From: Bacteroidales bacterium
GTDB taxonomy: Bacteria; Bacteroidota; Bacteroidia; Bacteroidales; UBA12077
NCBI GenBank assembly: GCA_003446015.1
Contig: DMBU01000158.1
Location: forward strand, 1-60,482
Length of the DNA: 60,482 nucleotides
Direction: 5' to 3'
The first letter of the stretch is position 1; every line of letters begins with the position of its first letter. A program made the position numbers and the translations under genes. Shown here piece by piece: positions 53,820 through 60,482 of this stretch. Below the pieces are notes generated by a model. That model was not told where the DNA came from. It searched no databases and saw nothing but the letters and a program-made list of their open reading frames with translations.

Positions 53820-53837
53820 AAATGTTTTGAAGATATA

Positions 53838-54896
53838 ATGAAATTTAAGCTGTTCACATTTTTTTTTCTCTTATTATTCCAATTGGGTTATTCTCAGATT
53901 GACAATGCCCAGAATTTAAAAAATGATACAATTCTTTTTACTCCTGACTTTTTTGATCAGAACGAACCTTTAGAACTTACACTTGAGTTTAATGTTAAGA
54001 AGTTGATGATTGAGAAGGCCAAAGAAGAATATTTGCCAGCTAAGCTAATTTATTTTACAAACGATGCTGCAAGAATAGAAAAGGCAGTAAGAATAAAAGC
54101 AAGAGGGGAATCACGTCAACGACATTGTTACTTGCCACCTTTCTGGTTAAATATAAAAAAATCAAATATTAATGATGATAACCTGTTAGATAGTAAAAAA
54201 ATTAAAATTGTTACTTTATGCCGTAATAATAGCGAATACAATAGATATCTATTAAAGGAATATCTAATTTATAAATTGTACAATATTATTACTGATAAGA
54301 GTTTTAGAGTTAGGATGTTGGAAATTAATTACATTGATACTGAACGAAAAAATAAAGAGAGTAGGAGTTGGGCCTTTATGATTGAACCCGAAGATATGCT
54401 TTCAAAACGACTTGATGCATTGCCTATTAATATTGATAATTTAAATTATAGGCATGTTGATCGCCAGGGTGCTGATATGATGTGTCTTTTTCAATATATG
54501 ATTGGGAATACCGATTTTACTGTTAATGGCCGTCATAATGTTAAGCTTCTGAAATATAAGGATTATACAAAACCCCTTCTTCTTCCGGTACCTTATGATT
54601 TTGATTTTGCAGGATTGGTAAATGCTGATTATGCAAATCCCGCAGAAATTTTAGATTTGGAAAATGTCACTGAAAGATATTACCTGGGTATATGCAGAAC
54701 AGATGAAGAATATCAGGAAGTTATTGATCTTTTTAAAAAGAAAAAAGAAGCAATTTATAATTTTATAGAATCGTTTAAATATCTGGATAATAGATCGAAA
54801 AGAGAAACCTTAAGATACTTAGATGAATTTTATAATGAACTGGATAAAGACGATTTTATTGAAAGAAAATTAAGAAAAACTTGTAGAAAGTTATAA
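53838..54896 (+). CDS. Secreted CotH-kinase-like protein
   Basis: This 352-residue protein has a signal peptide ending near LGYSQ. It includes VRIKARGESRQRHCYLPPFWLNI, LLKEYLIYKLYNIITDKSFRVRMLEINYID, QYMIGNTDFTVNGRHNVKLL and LPVPYDFDFAGLVNADYA. The RG-S, NTD and DFD landmarks are like those of the CotH atypical kinase family, which includes the spore coat kinase. It is 18 nt after the DUF4956 gene and completes a VTC/DUF4956/CotH unit that recurs in diverse bacteria. As an extracytoplasmic kinase-like protein its substrate is unknown. Confidence 0.75.
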   Translation: MKFKLFTFFFLLLFQLGYSQIDNAQNLKNDTILFTPDFFDQNEPLELTLEFNVKKLMIEKAKEEYLPAKLIYFTNDAARIEKAVRIKARGESRQRHCYLPPFWLNIKKSNINDDNLLDSKKIKIVTLCRNNSEYNRYLLKEYLIYKLYNIITDKSFRVRMLEINYIDTERKNKESRSWAFMIEPEDMLSKRLDALPINIDNLNYRHVDRQGADMMCLFQYMIGNTDFTVNGRHNVKLLKYKDYTKPLLLPVPYDFDFAGLVNADYANPAEILDLENVTERYYLGICRTDEEYQEVIDLFKKKKEAIYNFIESFKYLDNRSKRETLRYLDEFYNELDKDDFIERKLRKTCRKL

Positions 54897-54914
54897 ATAT
54901 TTAAAGCAAAATAC

Positions 54915-56072
54915 TTAAAATTTTATTCTGCCACCAAGCAGGGTGCCTCTATAAAAAGTCCCATTTTCATAAATTAATACCTCACCATAGTCTCCTTCTT
55001 TTATATTCGAATCTATTCCAAAGACTTTTCCGTGATATAATAAAGTAATATTTGGTAAAGAAGTATGCCCGACTAATATGCGGGTTTTATCAAAATAATG
55101 TAAGATACTGTCTATTTCAGATTCTTTTAATCTGTTGTCAATAAAATAACCTCTAAACCAGATTGGTCCTTTATCATCCATCATAAAAGATAAGGTAGAA
55201 TCTTTAAGTATACTGTCCCAGGATTTACCAACAATTTTATGAATAAAAATTGAATTCGCATCTTTCACTGTAAATCCTTTGTTTATGAATTCTGTTGAGA
55301 TACCTGCATGCACAAAAAGCATATCATTAATGGTTATTACCACTGGTTTTTTTCTTAACCATTTTCCTAAAAATGAGTTTTCAGAGTATATTTGACTATA
55401 AGTTGTATTCATTCGTTGAGCAGACTCAATATATTTTTCGTTTATGTAACGAATATCATTATTTAAAACCATTAATTCATGATTTCCCAATATGAAGTGA
55501 ACCATTCCTCCAGCTTGTTTTGCCTGCTGTTCAAGCTTGTAGATAAGCCAAAAAGTTTCAGTTACTCTGGGTCCCCGATCCATAATATCACCTAAAACAA
55601 CAAGGTGTCCTTTCCCAAAAATCCAGTTAAAGTGTTTATCAATAATTCCGTGTTCTTTAAGTAGTTTTATAAAAACCTCATACTGTCCGTGCACATCGCT
55701 AATAGCAATCAGATTTTTTACTCCGCTAAAATTCTGTATATAATTGATACTATCAGCTTTATTTTGATCTATCCAGGCTTTTTTAAATTCAAATCCGAAC
55801 TTTCGCTTTATGATATTAAAATTATCGCCCTTTATCGTTCTTTCCACTTCACGGTTTCGATAAATCCATTTTACTTTTACCTGATCATTCTCATAAAAAA
55901 TATAAGGACCATCTGTAATGCTCTTTTTTCCAAAAAAACTGGATTCAAAAGTTTCCCCAGTTTCCGGATTATTAGATTCGAGTAGTTTGTCATTTGGATT
56001 AATAGAATAACATCCAAGAACAATTAATATACCTATTAAGAAAAGTATAGCTTTTTTAAATAAGACCTTCAT
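54915..56072 (-). CDS. Metallophosphoesterase lipoprotein
   Basis: This 385-residue protein has a lipoprotein-type signal (Cys20 in VLGC). The calcineurin-like domain (about residues 118-375) has LIAISDVHGQYEVF, VLGDIMDRGP, HFILGNHELM, LFVHAGIS and ILVGHTSLP, so all five metal-binding motifs are intact. The GDIMDRG form is that of protein-phosphatase-like enzymes. It would act outside the cytoplasmic membrane. It converges on the CotH-like gene with 18 nt between stops. The closeness to the kinase-like and VTC genes suggests related phospho-chemistry, which is inference only. Confidence 0.87.
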   Translation of the reverse strand: MKVLFKKAILFLIGILIVLGCYSINPNDKLLESNNPETGETFESSFFGKKSITDGPYIFYENDQVKVKWIYRNREVERTIKGDNFNIIKRKFGFEFKKAWIDQNKADSINYIQNFSGVKNLIAISDVHGQYEVFIKLLKEHGIIDKHFNWIFGKGHLVVLGDIMDRGPRVTETFWLIYKLEQQAKQAGGMVHFILGNHELMVLNNDIRYINEKYIESAQRMNTTYSQIYSENSFLGKWLRKKPVVITINDMLFVHAGISTEFINKGFTVKDANSIFIHKIVGKSWDSILKDSTLSFMMDDKGPIWFRGYFIDNRLKESEIDSILHYFDKTRILVGHTSLPNITLLYHGKVFGIDSNIKEGDYGEVLIYENGTFYRGTLLGGRIKF

Positions 56073-56483
56073 CTATAAGTTGTTCAGTTTCCTTATATTA
56101 ACACTGTGGAGCAATAATGGTTCAAAAATAATAGATTTTCATTAGATAGTAGCATTTTCATAAAAAGAATTGGATAATGCTTGGTAAGGAAGGAATTAGC
56201 TTATTATAAAAAGCTTGGTTTTAGCTTAAATTGCTTTGGTTTTTGGGATAATATATAAATAAATTATTGTATCTACTCAAGTAGTCTAAATGGTGTTATT
56301 TAATTAAATACCAATAGGATAAGCATTCCACGCTAATTTCGCAAAGATTATCACAAAAAGCGCAAAGTGCTTATGGTAAGTCCTTTGCGATTTTTGCGTA
56401 TTTTTAACTTAGTATTCTTTGCGTGAACTTTTTAATCATAAAAACAAATAATCAATAGTATAAATTACCTGAGTAGTTACAAA
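56073..56483. other. 411-bp gap with CGCAAAG inverted repeats
   Basis: No gene is seen. CGCAAAG occurs at 56340-56346 and 56361-56367, and the reverse complement CTTTGCG at 56383-56389 and 56417-56423. The set makes an interrupted inverted repeat about 84 bp across that could fold into a branched hairpin. It lies downstream of the SemiSWEET gene on the minus strand. The motif is of a kind often seen in A+T-rich genomes of the phylum, but I cannot count copies here. Confidence 0.6.
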
Positions 56484-56738
56484 TTATTTATATTTTATTT
56501 TAAGAGTAAGAATTGTTATAGCGAAACTTAAAGTTATTCCATTTGCAAGAATGATAGGTAAGTCATTTTTAAACAAACCATACATGAACCATAGTATTGT
56601 ACCAACAGTTATTAGAGTATACATTCCCAAGGATAAATCTTTGGTATGCTTTGTTCTAATTGTTTTAATGGCTTGGGGTAAAAATGCAATGGTTGTGCAC
56701 GAAGCAGCTACAAGACCAAGAATGGTTATAAAGTTCAT
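56484..56738 (-). CDS. SemiSWEET-type sugar transporter
   Basis: This 84-residue protein has three hydrophobic helices. The first includes the PQ-loop signature TIAFLPQAIKTIRTKHTKDLSLGMY. LWFMYGLFKNDLPIILANGITL follows, with the Asn that lines the substrate path. This is the size and plan of bacterial SemiSWEETs, which dimerise to carry sugars. It is downstream of the CvfB-like gene on the same strand with 32 nt between. Confidence 0.88.
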   Translation of the reverse strand: MNFITILGLVAASCTTIAFLPQAIKTIRTKHTKDLSLGMYTLITVGTILWFMYGLFKNDLPIILANGITLSFAITILTLKIKYK

Positions 56739-56770
56739 TTAAGTATAAAGTAATAACGAATAATTAAGAA

Positions 56771-57604
56771 TTATTTTTTCAATTGAACACCTTCGTCACT
56801 TAATTCTACAATCTTTTCCTTATATAATTTTCCAACAGCTTTTTTAAATGATTTTTTGCTCAATCCAAGTTTTTCTTTTATTTCTTCGGCAGAACTTTTA
56901 TCGGTTAAGTTTAAAAGACCATCATTTTCTTTAATGGCCGAGAGTATAATTTCAGTATACTTATCAATGCTGTTTTTATAACCTAAAGGCTCTAACAACA
57001 GATCAATTTTCCCGTCCTCCCTAACTAATTTTACATAGCCTTTTATTCTGTCTCCGGGTTTAATGCTTTTATGAATATCCGATTTAAAGATTAAGCCTTT
57101 ATACATGTTATCAACAATGGCATTCATTCCCAGCTCGGTCATTTCGTAGAGTAAAAGATCAACTTCATCTCCTGCTTTTACATCAATATCCTTGAAAAAT
57201 ACAAAATCTTTAATCTTGTTCGATCCGATTAATCGTTCAGTTTGCTCATCTTCCAGAAGAAAAACCAGATACCATTTTCCTTTTTCCATTCTTACCGTTT
57301 GCTCAGCAAAAGGAACCATTAAATCTTTGGGTAAACCCCAGTCCATAAATGCACCATAATCGTTTACTTCTTTTACCTGTAAATAGGCAAATTCCTCAAA
57401 TTGAATGTATGGACTTAAAGTCGTTGCAACAATGCGATCTTCAGAGTCTTTGTAAACAAAAACTTCTATTTCATGGCCTATAGCCAGGTCGCCGCTCACA
57501 TAAGCATTGGGTAAAAGCACTTCGTTACCTTCATTATCGGTAAGATAAAAGCCATTGTCTGTTGATCTGGCAGCTGTGAGTTTATTTATTCTTCCAATTT
57601 TCAT
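56771..57604 (-). CDS. CvfB-like S1 RNA-binding protein
   Basis: This 277-residue cytoplasmic protein has three S1-type segments: about residues 1-60 (GRINKLTAARSTDNGFYLTDNEGNEVLLPN), 70-135 (LQVKEVNDYGAFMDWGLPKDLMVPFAEQ) and 140-215 (VKAGDEVDLLLYEMTELGMNAIV, then GDRIKGYVKLVREDGKIDLLLEP). The C-terminal winged helix (about 225-277) has LSKKSFKKAVGKLYKEKIVEL. This is the CvfB architecture, known in Staphylococcus as a virulence-gene regulator and RNA-binding protein. Nearby genes do not clarify its role here. Confidence 0.9.
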   Translation of the reverse strand: MKIGRINKLTAARSTDNGFYLTDNEGNEVLLPNAYVSGDLAIGHEIEVFVYKDSEDRIVATTLSPYIQFEEFAYLQVKEVNDYGAFMDWGLPKDLMVPFAEQTVRMEKGKWYLVFLLEDEQTERLIGSNKIKDFVFFKDIDVKAGDEVDLLLYEMTELGMNAIVDNMYKGLIFKSDIHKSIKPGDRIKGYVKLVREDGKIDLLLEPLGYKNSIDKYTEIILSAIKENDGLLNLTDKSSAEEIKEKLGLSKKSFKKAVGKLYKEKIVELSDEGVQLKK

Positions 57605-57748
57605 AAGTAATGTAAAGGTATGTAATACTTTCGCTTTGAAATAATTCGAAGTAACTTTTTTATTCTAAAAGATACAAATCTTAAATTTACTCTAAGCTTG
57701 TTTTAAAATATTTTAAAAGGTACTTGTTCAGCTTTTATCATTTACTGT

Positions 57749-58921
57749 TTATCTGATTTTAATATATTTTCTGAGATTTGAAGCAAGGATATGATTTAGC
57801 TCTTTCTCATCTCCCCGTGTCGTTTCAACAAATAAAATTCCAAATACTAAATATTTTTTAAAATCCAACTTTCTTAAACTCATGGGCTTTTTAAAATCTT
57901 TCAATAAAAGATCGTAATCAAAAGATTCAATTTCATTTTCATGAATCCCTGAATTATTATCTAAAACAATGATGCTGTATTTTTTATCTTCTCTGTCTTT
58001 AGAAATCTGTTTCCAGTCAGGAGCTTTAGCGTTTAAAAAATATTCATAGGAGTTAATTTCATAAGCATACCACGATATATCTCCGGTAGTGCATAAACCT
58101 CCATATCGTAAAGAATTTACTTCAACAGGGAAAATGTTTCCTTCCCGATCAATTCTTATTTCAACGTGAGCAGGGAAATTTCGCAAGGCTGCTTTTTCTC
58201 CAATTGACTTTAAAAATTCTTGAATTTTGGACAGGTATTTATTGATCAATTCGGTCGATGTTGAATAAATTCTATCGCTCACATCATTTGCTGATGAAAA
58301 TACGTGATGAAGAATATTAAGAACTACTGGATTCCCATCTTTATTGAAATAGCAGTCAATGGCATATTCTTCTCCCTCCACATATTCTTCAATAATGAAA
58401 TCATTCATATCCATAACTTCTATTGGATATAAACCACTAAATTTTTTAATTTCTGTTTCAATTTTATCTATAGCCTGAGTCCAGTCTGAAGAGCTATCAA
58501 CTTTAATTACAGCGATGCTAAAAAACCCAACAGCAGGTTTCAAAATTAATGGAAATTTAAGATCTGAAATATTTAAGTTTCTTAAATCCTGGTATCTGAC
58601 TCCTTTGAAAAAGTATGTTGGAAACAAATCTTTTAGTAATTCCCTGAACTTGATCTTGTTTTTGAAAATCTGAATCTGGGCTGGTAGTTTTGATGTTGTT
58701 AAGTTGTTTTCAATCCAACTAATTGAGTTCTCAGAATTTGTATATAAGAGACTGTCAGGTGATTTTTCGAAAGTGTTTTTTGCTTCTTCTTCGCTTATCC
58801 AGTTAAGAGATTCATCTGAAATTAGACTTTTTGCCTCTATTGTAGCAATAACTTTAAAATTATTCTTTTTAATTGTTTGGATTAGAAAATCGGAAACATA
58901 TGGTTTGTCTATTATGATCAT
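57749..58921 (-). CDS. ATP-grasp domain protein
   Basis: This 390-residue cytoplasmic protein has an N-terminal Rossmann-like part (about residues 1-95). ATP-grasp motifs follow: FPLILKPAVGFFSIAVIKVDS (Lys near 120), DFIIEEYVEGEEYAIDCYFN (about 185) and HVEIRIDREGNIFPVEVNSLRYGGLCTTG (metal-binding Glu and Asn, about 255-280). Such enzymes form amide or thioester bonds via acyl phosphates. The substrate is unknown. A -7 promoter element precedes it. It is downstream of the methyltransferase gene on the same strand, with 61 nt between them. Confidence 0.85.
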   Translation of the reverse strand: MIIIDKPYVSDFLIQTIKKNNFKVIATIEAKSLISDESLNWISEEEAKNTFEKSPDSLLYTNSENSISWIENNLTTSKLPAQIQIFKNKIKFRELLKDLFPTYFFKGVRYQDLRNLNISDLKFPLILKPAVGFFSIAVIKVDSSSDWTQAIDKIETEIKKFSGLYPIEVMDMNDFIIEEYVEGEEYAIDCYFNKDGNPVVLNILHHVFSSANDVSDRIYSTSTELINKYLSKIQEFLKSIGEKAALRNFPAHVEIRIDREGNIFPVEVNSLRYGGLCTTGDISWYAYEINSYEYFLNAKAPDWKQISKDREDKKYSIIVLDNNSGIHENEIESFDYDLLLKDFKKPMSLRKLDFKKYLVFGILFVETTRGDEKELNHILASNLRKYIKIR

Positions 58922-58938
58922 AAAATTATTTTTGTGTG

Positions 58939-58946
58939 CAAATTTA
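58939..58946 (-). promoter_or_regulatory. -7 element upstream of the ATP-grasp gene
   Basis: Read on the minus strand, TAAATTTG fits TAnnTTTG and lies 17 nt before the ATG at 58921, giving a leader of only about 10 nt. A -33 box is not obvious. Confidence 0.5.
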
Positions 58947-58982
58947 AATTATTAAAGGGGAATTCGAAGTAAATAGAAATTT

Positions 58983-60068
58983 TTATGCCTTGCCTGCCAG
59001 TTTTATAATCCAAAGCTCAACTTTCTCTGAAGAACGCCAGCTTTGATTTCTATGCGTATTTTTAGATGCGGGACGAACTTCTTTCTGAATAAAATGTTCT
59101 TTCTGAAATTGAGTATTCCTTGCTAATTCCTCTTCAATAGGACTCACATTACAAAGATTTGTTAGTTGAGCAAGATTCGAAAATAAAATTACAAGTCTGC
59201 CATTTGGTTTTAGGTGTTTTTGAGCATTTTCAAAGAAACGAGGGAATAAATCTTTATCGTAATAAATGGCTTTATCAAGTCCTTCCGAATCATAAGAAGC
59301 AGGAAGCCAGGGAGGGTTAAAAACAATTAATTCAGATTTTTGTGTAATCTCAGAAAATAAATCGCCATAAAAAAGCTCTGTTTTCGATTGTAACTTGTTT
59401 CTCTCTATTTGTTCGTTTAAACCAATAATTGCATTCGGATTAAAATCTGTTCCATAAATTTTTTTGAAACCATGTTTAAGCATCTGAAAAGAGAGTATCC
59501 CGCTGCCAATTCCAATATCAATCGCAGAACTTTTTTCTCCCTGATATTTTTTTAACCATTCATCGAAAAGTTCAATGTGTTCAAAACGGGTTGGAAAATA
59601 AGTCCCAAACCAGGGATGAATTTTTCTTTTTAATACAGGGATATAAATTCCTTTTAGGTACCATTGCCACGAACTGTTCAGTCCTTGAATCTGAGGAAAC
59701 GACAACAGAAACTCAGTTAACTCAGGGTATAATATTTTAAGCCAGCCAATTTCTGGAGCTTTTCGTACATTTAGTTTTGAGTTATTTATTTTCAGCAGTA
59801 TTCGATTTGACAATTCACGAAATTTAGATCTGAATTCACGTTGACCCTGAAATGACTCATCAGAATATGAGCTTTTTAGCTTCTTTTTAAGCTCATTTAA
59901 CAGAATAAGGCCACTGCTGTAATAATCAATAATTAATACATGGTATCCATCCAAAAGAGCATCAATAGCTACTTGAGGATCCATTCTTTTTTTGTAAGGA
60001 ACTACATCAATATTCGAAATGATCGGCTCGGGCCGATCTGCTTTTATTCTATTTCCTGATATGGTCAA
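58983..60068 (-). CDS. Class I SAM-dependent methyltransferase (small/HemK-like)
   Basis: The 361-residue protein has an N-terminal helical region of about 175 residues of unclear relationship. A Rossmann methyltransferase domain follows: motif I is SAIDIGIGSGILSFQML (about 190) with IYGTDFNPNAIIGLNEQ next, and motif IV is LIVFNPPWLPAS (about 255). The NPPW form is that of enzymes that methylate an amide or amino nitrogen on glutamine, adenine or guanine (HemK/RsmC-like). The target is unknown. It starts at ATG 60068; an ATP-grasp enzyme follows it on the same strand. Confidence 0.82.
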   Translation of the reverse strand: MTISGNRIKADRPEPIISNIDVVPYKKRMDPQVAIDALLDGYHVLIIDYYSSGLILLNELKKKLKSSYSDESFQGQREFRSKFRELSNRILLKINNSKLNVRKAPEIGWLKILYPELTEFLLSFPQIQGLNSSWQWYLKGIYIPVLKRKIHPWFGTYFPTRFEHIELFDEWLKKYQGEKSSAIDIGIGSGILSFQMLKHGFKKIYGTDFNPNAIIGLNEQIERNKLQSKTELFYGDLFSEITQKSELIVFNPPWLPASYDSEGLDKAIYYDKDLFPRFFENAQKHLKPNGRLVILFSNLAQLTNLCNVSPIEEELARNTQFQKEHFIQKEVRPASKNTHRNQSWRSSEKVELWIIKLAGKA

Positions 60069-60482
60069 TTTGCAATGGGATTTATGGTCTGTTTTTCAGT
60101 TTCGATAAAATTAGTGATTAATTTTCAGAAGATCACTTAAGATTAAACGGATTACGTCAAATTCTTGTGGGATAATAAAAATTAACTTTAAATCTTAGCT
60201 GCTCTGTATAAAAAGAAAGTTGTATTGTTCACACCTCTTAAGATTGCTCTAAAAGCCTCAGTTTAGTATCAAAAGGTTATCTCCAGAAAGGGTGAAACGT
60301 TAGTAGAGCTAGTATGAAGAAAACAGAATATTTAAATAATTAGAATAGAATATTGTAGTATTTTATTAAATGAATTATAATTTACATTTGTTAGGATTGA
60401 GAAATTGTATCTCTACATCTCATAAATGTCCTTTTGAATAACAATTAGTTTCTTTTTGTTCTTTTCTTGATAAAAGAACCAA
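60069..60482. other. 414-bp terminal gap with a hairpin at the window edge
   Basis: No supported ORF, RNA gene or exact promoter was found. The last 25 bases contain GTTCTTTT (60458-60465), CTTGAT and AAAAGAAC (60472-60479), a perfect 8-bp stem with a 6-nt loop flanked by a T-run before and AACCAA behind. It looks like the left part of a repeat element that continues beyond the window. Confidence 0.5.

Noticed and set aside
56340..56423. CGCAAAG repeats as a CRISPR array or origin
   Set aside because: Only four 7-bp copies in mixed orientation with uneven spacing, no spacers of constant length, and no Cas or DnaA gene nearby.

Overview
The window is an A+T-rich (roughly one third G+C by eye), gene-dense bacterial chromosome segment from a member of the Bacteroidota, probably class Bacteroidia. 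Evidence for this placement: families typical of the phylum (DUF4249/TonB receptor pair, DUF4924, DUF6132, DUF6089-like barrels beside uppS-bamA-Skp, 2-oxoacid:ferredoxin oxidoreductase KorAB), the phylum-specific promoter form TTTG...TAnnTTTG in several leaders, and few Shine-Dalgarno sequences. KorAB and the many multihaem cytochromes suggest an anaerobic or facultative life style. No rRNA, tRNA, CRISPR, transposase or phage gene was seen.

Layout. 1-8.3 kb: the tail of a zinc-ribbon protein, a TonB-dependent receptor with its DUF4249 lipoprotein, lnt, an EamA exporter, an aldehyde dehydrogenase and a LysE exporter. 8.3-12.7 kb: housekeeping genes engB, prs, rplY and pth, then an S4 RNA-binding protein, a DUF4924 protein and a cupin. 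12.7-17.6 kb: a DCC-family protein, manA, a Dabb protein, udk, a PolB-like exonuclease, an alpha/beta hydrolase and pdxJ. 17.7-27.5 kb: a conserved envelope cluster (CBS protein, BamA/TamA-like protein, nadK, two DUF6089-like barrels, uppS, bamA, two Skp/OmpH chaperones, murI). 27.5-39.4 kb: a gamma-carbonic anhydrase-like protein, korAB, two very large tandem paralogues joining receiver-like domains to a PEP-synthase-type ATP-grasp domain, and gdhA. 39.5-40.6 kb: a DUF6132 protein and two thioredoxins. 40.9-49.8 kb: a compact cluster of two NHL beta-propellers, four multihaem c-type cytochromes (38 CxxCH plus 2 CxxxCH sites in all) and a 654-residue outer-membrane beta-barrel. 49.9-60 kb: a sensor kinase, a DUF1761 protein, a VTC/DUF4956/CotH-like cluster, a metallophosphoesterase, SemiSWEET, a CvfB-like S1 protein, an ATP-grasp enzyme and a methyltransferase.

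The two regions most worth attention are the 40.9-49.8 kb cytochrome/propeller/barrel cluster, which looks like a porin-cytochrome conduit for electron transfer across the outer membrane, and the 31.4-37.9 kb pair of receiver/ATP-grasp fusions, which lack the phosphohistidine and PEP-binding domains of true PEP synthases and may be a signalling system. A 36-bp perfect palindrome inside the pth coding sequence is an unexpected small-scale signal.
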